Positions 7,497 to 16,009 of a DNA stretch of 45,221 nucleotides are shown one piece after another. Position numbers and translations under genes: made by a program. Origin of the DNA: Burkholderiales bacterium (lineage in GTDB: Bacteria > Pseudomonadota > Gammaproteobacteria > Burkholderiales > Burkholderiaceae_C); assembly GCA_030603635.1 (NCBI GenBank), contig JAUVXK010000010.1, positions 1 through 45,221 on the forward strand. Direction: 5' to 3'. The notes under the pieces are model-generated. The model was not told the origin of the DNA and made no database searches. It was given only the letters and a program-made list of their open reading frames with translations. Each line of letters begins with the position of its first letter. Position 1 is the first letter of the stretch.

Positions 7497-10154
7497 TCAG
7501 CGCAGCGGCCGTTCGACGTGGCGCAGGTCAGGGTCCTGCGGATGGGTCTGCACGCTGAAGCCGAGGCGTCGGGCGAGTTCCAGCATGCCGTGGTTCTCGC
7601 GCAGCACGGTGCCCACGATGCGGCGGGTGCCATGGTCTTGCAGGTAGCGGATGAGCTTGTCCATCAGCAGCCATCCCAGTCGCATGCCTTTCATGTCTGA
7701 GCGGACGAGCACACCGAATTCGGCGGCGTCGTTGTCGGGGTCGCAGATGCCGCGCACCGCGCCGATGGTGGACTCACTGCCGTCGGATTCGGTCATCGTG
7801 GCGATGAAGGCCATCTCACGGTCGTAGTCGATCTGGGTCAGGCGGGCCAGCTCGCTGTGCTCAATGCTGCGCCGGCTGTAGAACAGGCGCATGCGGATGT
7901 CTTCCGGGTCGATTTTTTCCAGGAAGGCCCGGTGCTGGTATTCGTCTTCCGGGCGGATGGGCCGCAGCGTCACGACGCGGCCGTCCTTCAGCCGCTGGGT
8001 TTCAGACAGCTCCTGCGGATAGGGCCGGATGGCGAAGCGGTCGGCACCGGCAGGGCGCGCCGCACTCAGGCGCACGCGCGCGTCCAGGGCGATGGCGCCT
8101 TCATGGTCCACGATCAGCGGGTTGATGTCGAGCTCGGCGATCTCGGGAACGTCGGCGAGCAGTTGGGAAATGGCCACCAGGGCGGAGACGATGGCCTCCT
8201 GGCGAGCCGGGGGAACGTCCCGGTAACCCTCCAGGAGCTTGGCGATGCGGGTGCGCCCGATCAGCGAGCGCGCCAGCGTGGCGTTCAGGGGGGGCAGGGC
8301 CAGGGCCCGGTCGGCAACGACCTCCACGGCGGTGCCGCCCTGTCCGAACAGGATGACGGGGCCGAACAGCGGGTCGATGCTGGCGCCCACGATGAGCTCA
8401 TGCGCATGGCGACGCTGGATCATGGGCTGCACGGTGAAGCCGTCCAGGCGCGCGCTGGGCCGGAACTCGGCGACGCGTTGCAGCATGGCCTCTGCCGCCT
8501 GCTGGACCTCGGCGGCATTGTGCAGGTTCAGGCGCACGCCGCCCACGTCCGACTTGTGGCTGATGTCGTGCGACAGGATCTTCAGCACCACCGGGTAGCC
8601 CAGGGTTTCGGCCGCGTACACCGCCGCCTGCGCTTCGGCCGGCACCACGCGCGTGGCCGTGACGGGAATGCCCGCACGCTTGAGCAGTTCCTTGGCCTCG
8701 GGCTCGGTGAGGAGTTCCCGCCCGTCGCGCAGCACGAAGTCGACGATCTCGCGGATCCCCGGCAGGTCCATGGCCTGTGCGTCGGGCAGGGCAGGCGGCG
8801 TCTCCATCAGCTCGATCTGGTGGCGGTGGTACTGGCGTAGGAAGGAGAAGGCACGCACCGCCTCTTCGGGCGTGTCGTAGTCGGGAATCCCGGCGTCGCG
8901 GAAGATTTCGCGGGCGCGGTTGACGGCACTGTGTCCGAGCCAGCTGCCCAGGACGCGGGGGGGCTTTTCGCTGGCCAGCGGGGCCAGGGCCTCGGCGATC
9001 TCGGTGCTGGGGACGATGGCGGTGGGCGCCTGCACGAAGAGGATGGCGGCATCCCGCGCCTGGCGCAGCACGGTCAGCGCATCCACATAGCGCTGGGCGG
9101 GGGCGTCACCGATGATGTCCACCGGGTTGGCGCGCGACCAGTTGGCCGGCAGCACCCGGTCGAGGTCGGCGATGAGTTCCGGGCTCAGGGTGGCGAGTTC
9201 CACCCCGGCATGGGCGGCCGCATCGGCCGCCATGACGCCCGCACCGCCGCCGTTGGTGAGCACGATCAGCTGTTCGCTGCGGTTGTCGCGGAAGCGGGCC
9301 AGCAGCTCCGCCGCCAGGAACAGGTGCTGCAGGGTGAAGACACGCAACATGCCGGCCCGGGAAATCGCAGCGTCGAACACCTCGTCCGAGCCGGCCAGGG
9401 CGCCGGTGTGGGAGGCAGCGGCCTTCTGGCCCTGGGCGGAGCGACCGGCCTTGACCACGATCACCGGCTTGTTGCGGGCCGCCGCACGCGCAGCCGACAT
9501 GAACTTGCGCGGTGACTCGATCGACTCGATGTAGAGCAGGATGGCGCGGGTGCGCGGGTCGCTGCCTAGAAAGTCGAGCATGTCGCCGAAATCCACGTCG
9601 GCATGCTCCCCCAGCGAGACAAAGTGGGAAAAGCCGATCTGGCGCGAGTTGGCCCAGTCCAGCATGGCCGTGACCAGGGCCCCGGACTGCGAGACGAAGG
9701 CGATCGGACCCGGGCGGGCGTTGGCATGGGCGAAACTCGCGTTGAGCCCGAGGTGCGGCACCAGCATGCCGATGCAGTTGGGGCCCAGGATACGCAGGGT
9801 GTGCGGGCGCGCCGCATCGAGCATGGCCTGTTTCTGGATGGCGGTGAGCCCGGCCGTGACCACGACGGCGGCCTTGGTGCCACGCGCCCCCAGGGCGGCT
9901 ATCAGGTCGGGAACCGTGGTGGCGGGGGTGCAGATCACCGCCAGGTCGGGCGCTTCGGGCAGTTCGGCCACCGAGGCATAAACCTCTTGTTCACCCAGCC
10001 ACCGGTGCTTGTGGTTGACCGGATAGAGCCGTCCTTGGAAGCCTTGCGAGAGGTTGCGCCAGACCGTGGCACCAACGCTGTGGGGGCGTTCGGAGGCTCC
10101 GAAGACAGCCACGCTGCGGGGGGCGAAGAGCGAATCGAGGTGGCGTACGGTCAT
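7497..10154 (-). CDS. Acetate-CoA ligase (ADP-forming) / GNAT acetyltransferase fusion, Pat-like
   Basis: 885 residues. In order: a CoA-binding domain (1-130), succinyl-CoA-ligase-like domains (about 150-460), an ATP-grasp domain (about 500-700) and a C-terminal GNAT domain (about 720-885) with AEFGVLV and a MKGMRLGWLLM acetyl-CoA loop. This is the architecture of the protein lysine acetyltransferases Pat/PatZ, which modify metabolic enzymes such as acetyl-CoA synthetase. The phosphorylatable His of ADP-forming ligases is kept here: H249 in SHTGALAGSD. E. coli PatZ has lost it. The ATG overlaps the stop of the upstream DUF502 gene (ATGA), so the two are translationally coupled. A longer upstream reading does not resemble the family. 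Confidence 0.9.
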   Translation of the reverse strand: MTVRHLDSLFAPRSVAVFGASERPHSVGATVWRNLSQGFQGRLYPVNHKHRWLGEQEVYASVAELPEAPDLAVICTPATTVPDLIAALGARGTKAAVVVTAGLTAIQKQAMLDAARPHTLRILGPNCIGMLVPHLGLNASFAHANARPGPIAFVSQSGALVTAMLDWANSRQIGFSHFVSLGEHADVDFGDMLDFLGSDPRTRAILLYIESIESPRKFMSAARAAARNKPVIVVKAGRSAQGQKAAASHTGALAGSDEVFDAAISRAGMLRVFTLQHLFLAAELLARFRDNRSEQLIVLTNGGGAGVMAADAAAHAGVELATLSPELIADLDRVLPANWSRANPVDIIGDAPAQRYVDALTVLRQARDAAILFVQAPTAIVPSTEIAEALAPLASEKPPRVLGSWLGHSAVNRAREIFRDAGIPDYDTPEEAVRAFSFLRQYHRHQIELMETPPALPDAQAMDLPGIREIVDFVLRDGRELLTEPEAKELLKRAGIPVTATRVVPAEAQAAVYAAETLGYPVVLKILSHDISHKSDVGGVRLNLHNAAEVQQAAEAMLQRVAEFRPSARLDGFTVQPMIQRRHAHELIVGASIDPLFGPVILFGQGGTAVEVVADRALALPPLNATLARSLIGRTRIAKLLEGYRDVPPARQEAIVSALVAISQLLADVPEIAELDINPLIVDHEGAIALDARVRLSAARPAGADRFAIRPYPQELSETQRLKDGRVVTLRPIRPEDEYQHRAFLEKIDPEDIRMRLFYSRRSIEHSELARLTQIDYDREMAFIATMTESDGSESTIGAVRGICDPDNDAAEFGVLVRSDMKGMRLGWLLMDKLIRYLQDHGTRRIVGTVLRENHGMLELARRLGFSVQTHPQDPDLRHVERPLR

Positions 10155-10744
10155 GGGTTCTTCCGGGTGGACATCCAGGCGATCAGGGAGGAGCGCATGG
10201 CCTCCTCGACGGTCATGTTGATCGGGGTAAGCCACTCGCGCGGCACGAATACCGTGTACCCTCCGATCATGTAGCCCATGGGCAGGTAGACGGCCACGCG
10301 GTCACCCGGCAGAAAACCCTTGGGCAGACCGTGCATGTGGTTGCGGGTGATGAGCCCGACGATCTCCAATTGATGGTCGGGAAGGCGCAGGATGACGACC
10401 TGCTGTGCCGTTTCACCGCGGTTCTGGGGCGAGAAGTAGTCCGCAAAGCTTTTGAGCGAGTTGTACACGCTCTTGACCACCGGGATGTTGGTGAACGGCA
10501 GTTCCACCCAGTTCAGCAGCCGCGAGGTGGCGTCGCGCGAAATCACGAACCCGGTCAGCACGATGACGCCGGCCGTCAGGATCAGTCCCAGGCCGGGAAT
10601 GTAAAAATTGCCGACAATCGGGCGGATGAACTGCATCGCGAAAGCTTCCGACCAGGACACCAGCGTGAACAGCAGGTACACGGTCAGCCCGAGGGGCAGG
10701 ATGGTGATCAGTCCCCGAAGAAAATACTGGGACAGGCGCTTCAT
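10151..10744 (-). CDS. DUF502 family membrane protein
   Basis: 197 residues beginning MKRLSQYFLRGLITILPLG, the typical DUF502 opening, with two membrane segments (about 10-30 and 50-72). The conserved soluble part includes IPVVKSVYNSLKSFADYFSP and GYMIGGYTVFVP. Function is unknown; the family is a small inner-membrane protein group. An alternative ATG nine codons upstream exists, and neither start has a clear Shine-Dalgarno. The stop overlaps the start of the acetate-CoA ligase/GNAT gene by four bases, so the pair is an operon. Confidence 0.88.
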   Translation of the reverse strand: MKRLSQYFLRGLITILPLGLTVYLLFTLVSWSEAFAMQFIRPIVGNFYIPGLGLILTAGVIVLTGFVISRDATSRLLNWVELPFTNIPVVKSVYNSLKSFADYFSPQNRGETAQQVVILRLPDHQLEIVGLITRNHMHGLPKGFLPGDRVAVYLPMGYMIGGYTVFVPREWLTPINMTVEEAMRSSLIAWMSTRKNP

Positions 10745-10864
10745 GATCGATGTGTGAGTGCTGGGTTGCATACCGAATACCCGTACCCTATTGAAAACGG
10801 GAATTGTGAAAGTTTGATGCAGTATCCATTGTGCGCGATCGCGATGCGCGGAACGAAAGGCGGC

Positions 10865-11224
10865 ATGTCGGAATTCAAGAGGTGGGTGTTGGGGGTGCTT
10901 GGCGCCGTGGTGCGGGTCCTGCTGTGGCTGGTGATGGCCGTGGTGGCGGTGTTCCTGCTGGCCGTGGCGCTGGTGTTGCTCCTTCTGGGGGTGTTCTGGG
11001 CGTTGTTGCGGGGCAAGCGGCCCCAGGCCCCGGTGTTCGTGGGGCGCTTCCAGCGGTTCACCACGGAGCGGGTGTGGCCGGGTGCGGCCCGTTCCGGTGG
11101 CGCGGCTCGTGCCAGCCATACCGAGGTGGTGGACGTGGAGGTGCGTGAAGTGGATGACCGCACGCCCGGTGACTCGCCGCCTCGGCAAGACCATCCTCCG
11201 GGCCTTGAAGATCGCCGGCCTTGA
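10865..11224 (+). CDS. Small single-pass membrane protein, hypothetical
   Basis: 119 residues with a long hydrophobic helix (about 8-47, rich in Val/Leu/Ala, possibly two segments) followed by a basic, Pro- and Arg-rich soluble tail. I recognise no family. A GAAAGGCGG ribosome site precedes the ATG. The reading is supported by its clean N-terminal membrane segment. It diverges from the DUF502 gene across 120 bases and is convergent with rsmI, 19 bases away. Function unknown. Confidence 0.6.
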   Translation: MSEFKRWVLGVLGAVVRVLLWLVMAVVAVFLLAVALVLLLLGVFWALLRGKRPQAPVFVGRFQRFTTERVWPGAARSGGAARASHTEVVDVEVREVDDRTPGDSPPRQDHPPGLEDRRP

Positions 11225-11243
11225 GTCGGCGCGTAGGCGGTGC

Positions 11244-12170
11244 TCAGGGCTTCTTCAGTTCCAGGGCCGCCGCATACAGCGCGTTGCGTGAAGCGCCGGT
11301 GATTTCGGCGCTCAGGCGCGCTGCCGACTTCACCGGCAGTTCCTGCAGCAGCAGGGCAAGTACCCGCAAGGTCTCCCCGTCCAGCCTGTCTGGTTCCGAC
11401 GCGGCAGAAGGTGTAACGGGATGCAACACAAGGATGAACTCGCCTCGGTGACGGTGCTCCGACGCGTCCAGCCAACCCGGCAGGTCCGTGCAGGGCAGGG
11501 TGGCGATTTCCTCGAACTGCTTGGTGAGCTCACGCCCAAGCGTGACCGCTCGCTGATTGAGCGCAGCGAGGTCCTTGGCCAGGAGGCCGATGCGGTGTGG
11601 AGCCTCCAGTAGCACACAGGCCTGCGTCTGCTGGGCGAGGCGGCGCAGTGCCGCTTGCCGGTCCGCCCCCTTGGGGGGCAGGAAGCCCGTGAATTCGAAC
11701 GCCGGCCCTTGCCCGGTGGAGGCCAACCCGGCCACGCTGAGCAAGGCGGTCACGCTGCTTGCGCCCGGTAGCGGGATGCAGCGCAGCCCGGCGTGCACCA
11801 CGGCGCGGCACAGCCGGGCGCCCGGGTCGCTGATGCCGGGCGTACCTGCATCGCTCACATAGGCGATGCGTTCTCCCTGCATCAAGCGCCGCACGATCCC
11901 GGCGGCTGCCTCGGCCTCGTTGTGCTCGTGCACCGACAGCAGGGGGCGATCGAGCCCATAGGCCTGCAGCAGCGGCGCGGTGTGGCGGGTGTCCTCGCAG
12001 GCCACGGCATCGACCAGGCTCAGCACCTGCAGCGCGCGCAGGGTGATGTCGGCCAGGTTGCCGATGGGCGTGGCAACGACGTACAGCGCACCGGCGGGAT
12101 AATGCTGCTCACCCGCCACGGCCTGCGCGGCCTGCAGGACGGTTGGGGCAGAAAGGTTCGGAGTGACCAT
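11244..12170 (-). CDS. rsmI: 16S rRNA (cytidine1402-2'-O)-methyltransferase RsmI
   Basis: About 308 residues. It transfers a methyl group from SAM to the 2'-O of C1402 in 16S rRNA. The tetrapyrrole-methylase fold is shown by LYVVATPIGNLADITLRAL near the N-terminus, VACEDTRHTAPLL, YVSDAGTPGISDPG and FEFTGFLPPKG. The start is uncertain: ATG at 12170 gives MVTPNLSAP, while one at 12185 would add five residues; neither has a good ribosome site. The chosen ATG overlaps the divergent yraN ATG by two bases, an unusual head-to-head arrangement. The order rsmI-yraN-SIS-BON parallels the E. coli yra cluster, without yraM/lpoA. Confidence 0.95.
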   Translation of the reverse strand: MVTPNLSAPTVLQAAQAVAGEQHYPAGALYVVATPIGNLADITLRALQVLSLVDAVACEDTRHTAPLLQAYGLDRPLLSVHEHNEAEAAAGIVRRLMQGERIAYVSDAGTPGISDPGARLCRAVVHAGLRCIPLPGASSVTALLSVAGLASTGQGPAFEFTGFLPPKGADRQAALRRLAQQTQACVLLEAPHRIGLLAKDLAALNQRAVTLGRELTKQFEEIATLPCTDLPGWLDASEHRHRGEFILVLHPVTPSAASEPDRLDGETLRVLALLLQELPVKSAARLSAEITGASRNALYAAALELKKP

Positions 12171-12594
12171 GAGTTCAGGGAGCATAGCCCGTCAGGGCAA
12201 GGGGGCCGTTGACCGGCCGGTGAGTACCAGGCAGCGGGGCGATGCGGCAGAAGACCGTGCACTGGCGTTTCTGCAGGCCCGGGGGCTGCGACTGCTTCGG
12301 CGCAATTTTCACACGCCGGGGCGGGGAGGTGGGGAAATCGATCTGGTCATGCAGGCGGCCGACGGGACGGTGGTGTTCGTGGAGGTGCGTCAGCGCCGGT
12401 CCCGGTCGTACGGTGGGGCTGCGGCCACCGTCGGGGGGGTGAAGCAGCGCCGGCTGATCTTCGCGGCCCGCCACTACCTCAGCCGGCTGTCCAGGATGCC
12501 CCCGTGCCGTTTTGATGTGGTGGCGGTGCAGGGCGAAGGGGACGACGGCCAGATCGAATGGATCGAAGGCGCCTTCACCGCCGATGGCTGGTGA
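12169..12594 (+). CDS. yraN: YraN family (UPF0102) nuclease-like protein
   Basis: 141 residues. The family hallmark is seen as RRNFHTPGRGGGEIDLVMQ followed by TVVFVEVRQRRS, the E-D-ExK-type core of restriction-endonuclease-like folds, here with Q in place of the usual Lys after VEV-R. The biological role is unsettled. The ATG has a GGAG Shine-Dalgarno five bases upstream. A later GTG (codon 18) would give the compact start seen in many homologues and remains possible. It heads a probable operon with the SIS and BON genes. Confidence 0.9.
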   Translation: MSSGSIARQGKGAVDRPVSTRQRGDAAEDRALAFLQARGLRLLRRNFHTPGRGGGEIDLVMQAADGTVVFVEVRQRRSRSYGGAAATVGGVKQRRLIFAARHYLSRLSRMPPCRFDVVAVQGEGDDGQIEWIEGAFTADGW

Positions 12595-12672
12595 GCGGCC
12601 ACAGCCTGACGGGCTGCATTCTGTTACCAACCCGGCGGGGAACCTGGCCGGGGGCCCGGGTATCATCAGCCC

Positions 12673-13281
12673 ATGCTTTTGCAACGGATACAGCAGCACT
12701 TCATCGACAGCGCCGACCTGAAGTACCAGTGCGCCCAGTCGGTTGCGCCGCAGGTCGAGTCGGCCGTGGGCGCGGTGCTGGCCGCGCTCACGGGCGGGGG
12801 CAAGGTGCTGGCCTGCGGCAGCGGCGTCTCTGCCGGTCTGGTGCAGGCCTTTGTCGCATCGCTGGTGGGTCGCTTCGAGCGTGACCGCCCCGAGCTGGCC
12901 GCATTCGCCCTGGGCTCCAACGCGGCCGTGGTCACCGGGCTCTACAACACGTTCGAGGCCCGTGCCGTTTTCGGTCGCCAGGTTCGCGCTTTGGGGTTGC
13001 CCGGGGACGTTCTGCTCGTCGCCACGACGCAGACCCAGTCGGCCGACATCCTCGGGGCGGTGGAGGCGGCGCACGACCGTGACATGGTCGTGGTGGCGCT
13101 GTGCGGGGCGAAGCCGGGGCCGCTGGGGCCCCTGCTCAAGGACACCGACGTGCTCATCAATGTGCCGTCGGAGCGGCTGTCGCGCATCCACGAGCTGCAC
13201 CTGATGGTGCTGCACTGTGTGTGCGACGGGTTGGATGTACAGCTGCTCGGAGACGACAGCGAAACGGAGATCGACGAATGA
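12673..13281 (+). CDS. diaA: SIS-domain protein, DiaA-like
   Basis: 202 residues. It aligns by eye with E. coli DiaA (YraO) along its length: RFERDRPELAAFAL, QVRALGLPGDVLL, VEAAHDRDMVVVAL and RIHELHLMVLHCVCD. DiaA is a tetrameric SIS protein that promotes DnaA assembly at oriC; the related GmhA is a phosphoheptose isomerase. The usual CGNG-SAA phosphosugar loop reads CGSGVSAGLV here. Position between yraN and a BON lipoprotein supports the DiaA assignment. Its stop overlaps the start of the next gene (ATGA). Confidence 0.85.
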   Translation: MLLQRIQQHFIDSADLKYQCAQSVAPQVESAVGAVLAALTGGGKVLACGSGVSAGLVQAFVASLVGRFERDRPELAAFALGSNAAVVTGLYNTFEARAVFGRQVRALGLPGDVLLVATTQTQSADILGAVEAAHDRDMVVVALCGAKPGPLGPLLKDTDVLINVPSERLSRIHELHLMVLHCVCDGLDVQLLGDDSETEIDE

Positions 13282-13937
13282 CCGCAATCAATGGAACGGC
13301 CTGGCGCCGTGTGGCTGGCAGCGTGCTCGTGGCCACGGCGTTGACGGCAGGCCTGTCGGCCTGCGCTCCCCTGGTGGTCGGGGGGGCGGTGGGCACGGGG
13401 ATGTTGGTGGCCACCGACCGCCGGACCTCGGGGGCCCAGCTGGAGGACCAGGGGATCGAAATGCGCGCCGGCACCCGCTTGCGGGAGGCCTTTGGCAGCA
13501 GTGCCCGGGTGGTGGTGACGAGCTACAACCGGCGTGTGTTGCTGACCGGCGAGGTTCCCAGCGAAACCGATCGCGCGCAGGCCCTGCGCATCGTCTCGAC
13601 GGTGGACAACGTGGCCGAGATCGTCGACGAACTGGCGGTGATGGCGTCCCCCTCGCTGACGGCCCGCTCGTCCGACGCGCTGGTCACGGCCCGCGTGAAG
13701 GCGGCCATGGTCGATGCCCGTGACCTGTTCGCCAATGCGTTCAAGGTCACGACCGAACGTGGCACCGTCTACCTGATGGGGCGTGTGACCCAGCGGGAGG
13801 CCGATCGCGCCACCGAGGTCACCCGCAGCATTCCCGGCGTACAGCGCGTGGTCCGGGTGTTCGAAATCATCAGCGAGGAAGAACTCGCCCGCATCCAGCC
13901 GCGTCAGGCGCCAGGCGGTACGGCGGGCAGCCAGTGA
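13278..13937 (+). CDS. dolP: BON-domain outer-membrane lipoprotein, DolP/YraP-like
   Basis: 219 residues. The N-terminus is a lipoprotein signal with lipobox LSAC and acylation at C29. Two BON domains follow (about 65-130 and 140-208), the first with SYNRRVLLTGEVPSE and the second with TERGTVYLMGRVTQREAD. DolP binds anionic phospholipid and supports outer-membrane integrity in E. coli. It is translationally coupled to the SIS gene. The tail after residue 208 is short and Gln/Pro/Gly-rich. Confidence 0.9.
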   Translation: MTAINGTAWRRVAGSVLVATALTAGLSACAPLVVGGAVGTGMLVATDRRTSGAQLEDQGIEMRAGTRLREAFGSSARVVVTSYNRRVLLTGEVPSETDRAQALRIVSTVDNVAEIVDELAVMASPSLTARSSDALVTARVKAAMVDARDLFANAFKVTTERGTVYLMGRVTQREADRATEVTRSIPGVQRVVRVFEIISEEELARIQPRQAPGGTAGSQ

Positions 13938-13938
13938 G

Positions 13939-14850
13939 TCACCGCAGGCGGCGGATCAGGCTGGAGGTGTCCCACCGGCCGCCGCCCTTCTGCTGCAGGT
14001 CGGCGTAGAACTGGTCCACCAGCGCCGTCACCGGCAGGCGCGAACCGTTGCGTTTGGCTTCCTCCAGCACCAGGCCCAGATCCTTGCGCATCCAGTCGAC
14101 GGCGAAGCCGAAGTCGAAGCGGTCCTCGACCATGGTGGGGCCGCGGTTGTCCAGCTGCCAGCTTTGTGCCGCGCCTTTGCCGATCACGTCCAGCACACGC
14201 GGCATGTCCAGCCCGGCGTTCTGGCCAAAGGCGATGGCTTCGCTGAGGCCCTGAAGCAGCCCGGCGATGCAGATCTGGTTCACCATTTTGGTGAGCTGGC
14301 CGGCGCCGCTCGGACCCATGAGGGTGAAGGCGCGGGAAAAGGCCATGGCCACGGGTTTGACGCGCTCGAAGCTGTCGGCCTCACCGCCGCACATCACCGT
14401 CAGCAGGCCGTTCTGGGCCCCCGCCTGGCCGCCCGAAACCGGAGCGTCGATGAAATGGCGACCACTGGCCTGTGCCATGGCCGCCAGTTCGCGTGCCACG
14501 TCGGCCGAGGCCGTGGTGTGGTCCACCAGCACGGTGCCCGGTGCCATGCCGGCAAGAGCGCCGTGTTCGCCGAGCACCACGGCACGGAGATCGTCGTCGT
14601 TGCCGACACAGCAGAAGACGATGTCGGCCTGTGACGCCGCCTCACGTGGGGTGGGGGCGCTGAGGGCCCCGTGGGCGCTGAATTCGGCCACGAAGGCCGC
14701 GGCCTTGGAGGCGTTGCGGTTGTACACGGTGACCCGATGCCCCGCCCGCGCCAGATGGCCGGCCATAGGGTAGCCCATGACACCCAGCCCGATGAAGGCG
14801 ACGCGGTGGGGGGGGCAGGCGGCGTAGTTCTTGTCGTTCAGGCTGGGCAT
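13939..14850 (-). CDS. NAD(P)-dependent beta-hydroxyacid dehydrogenase (3-hydroxyisobutyrate dehydrogenase family)
   Basis: 303 residues. The dinucleotide fold shows AFIGLGVMGYPMAGHL near the N-terminus, the substrate loop DAPVSGGQAGAQNG, and the catalytic Lys in GQLTKMVNQ. Family members oxidise 3-hydroxyisobutyrate or reduce tartronate semialdehyde or related aldehydes; the exact substrate cannot be fixed. It follows pilU by four bases on the same strand and is probably co-transcribed with pilT-pilU, a linkage without obvious functional sense. It is convergent with the BON gene with one base between stop codons. Confidence 0.88.
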   Translation of the reverse strand: MPSLNDKNYAACPPHRVAFIGLGVMGYPMAGHLARAGHRVTVYNRNASKAAAFVAEFSAHGALSAPTPREAASQADIVFCCVGNDDDLRAVVLGEHGALAGMAPGTVLVDHTTASADVARELAAMAQASGRHFIDAPVSGGQAGAQNGLLTVMCGGEADSFERVKPVAMAFSRAFTLMGPSGAGQLTKMVNQICIAGLLQGLSEAIAFGQNAGLDMPRVLDVIGKGAAQSWQLDNRGPTMVEDRFDFGFAVDWMRKDLGLVLEEAKRNGSRLPVTALVDQFYADLQQKGGGRWDTSSLIRRLR

Positions 14851-14854
14851 CGGA

Positions 14855-15991
14855 TCAGAGGAGGGTGAGGTGTTCGGTGCCGGCGGCCAGGTCGGTGGTA
14901 CGCGCGCGCTGGCTGTTGAGCTTGATGTTGAGCTTCAGGTCGTTCTGCGAATCGGCGTTGCGCAAGGCGTCCTCGTAGGTGATGAGACCGGCCTCGAAGG
15001 CGTCGAACAAGGCCTGGTCGAAGGTCTGCATGCCCACTTCCCGGCTCTTTTTCATGGTCTCCTTGATTTCGTTGATCTCGCCCTTCATGATCTGGTCCGC
15101 GATCAGCGCGCTGTGCAGCAGTACCTCCACGATGGCGTAGCGGCCCTTGCCGTCCTGCCGGGGCAGCAGGCGCTGGGCAACCATGCCGCGCAGGTTGAGC
15201 GAGACGTCCTTCAGCACCTGGGCGTGGGCTTCTTCGGGGAAGAAGTTGATGATGCGTTCCATGGCCTGGTTGGCGCTGTTGGCGTGCAGCGTCGCCAGAC
15301 ACAGGTGGCCGGTTTCGGAGAACGAGATGGCGTGCTGCATGGTCTCGCGGTCACGGATTTCGCCCATGAGGATGACGTTGGGGGCCTGTCGCAGAGAGTT
15401 TTTGAGCGCGATTTCCCAGCCGTCGGTGTCCAGCCCGACTTCGCGCTGGGTGATGATGCAGTTCTTGTGCTGGTGCACGAACTCGACCGGGTCCTCAATG
15501 GTGACGATGTGGTCGTGTGTGTTTTCGTTGCGCCAGTCCACCATGGCCGCCAGCGTGGTGGATTTGCCCGAACCGGTTCCGCCGACCAGGATGCAGATGC
15601 CGCGCTTGGCGAGTGCGAGGTTCTTGAGCACCTGCGGCAATCCCAATTCGTCCACCGTGGGGATTTTGGCCGGAATGGTGCGCATGACCAAGCCCGCCTT
15701 GCCCATCTGCACGAAGGCGTTGACCCGGAAACGCCCGATGCCGCCGGGGGCGATGGCGAAGTTGCACTCCTTGGTGCGTTCGAATTCGGCGGCCTGCTTG
15801 TCGTTCATGATGGCGCGGGCCAGCGCCTGGGTATGCTGGCCGCTCAGCGGCTGGGGAGAGACCTTGGTGATCTTGCCGTCGACCTTGATGGCCGGAGGGT
15901 AGTCGGCCGTGAGAAACAGGTCGCTGCCGTTGCGGCTGACCAGCAGGCGGAGCAGGTCGTGGACGAAGTTGCTGGCTTGATCGCGTTCCAT
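14855..15991 (-). CDS. pilU: Type IV pilus retraction ATPase PilU
   Basis: 378 residues. Walker A is GGTGSGKST (137-145, K143). The Asp box, Walker B region (NVILMGEIRDRETM) and His box (TGHLCLATLHANSA) of secretion ATPases are all present. PilU is the accessory retraction motor that works with PilT at the base of type IVa pili. The longer C-terminal tail after the ATPase core, and position directly after pilT, distinguish it from PilT. The gap to pilT is 18 bases. Confidence 0.95.
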   Translation of the reverse strand: MERDQASNFVHDLLRLLVSRNGSDLFLTADYPPAIKVDGKITKVSPQPLSGQHTQALARAIMNDKQAAEFERTKECNFAIAPGGIGRFRVNAFVQMGKAGLVMRTIPAKIPTVDELGLPQVLKNLALAKRGICILVGGTGSGKSTTLAAMVDWRNENTHDHIVTIEDPVEFVHQHKNCIITQREVGLDTDGWEIALKNSLRQAPNVILMGEIRDRETMQHAISFSETGHLCLATLHANSANQAMERIINFFPEEAHAQVLKDVSLNLRGMVAQRLLPRQDGKGRYAIVEVLLHSALIADQIMKGEINEIKETMKKSREVGMQTFDQALFDAFEAGLITYEDALRNADSQNDLKLNIKLNSQRARTTDLAAGTEHLTLL

Positions 15992-16009
15992 GGAGCGGCT
16001 CCTTCGGCG

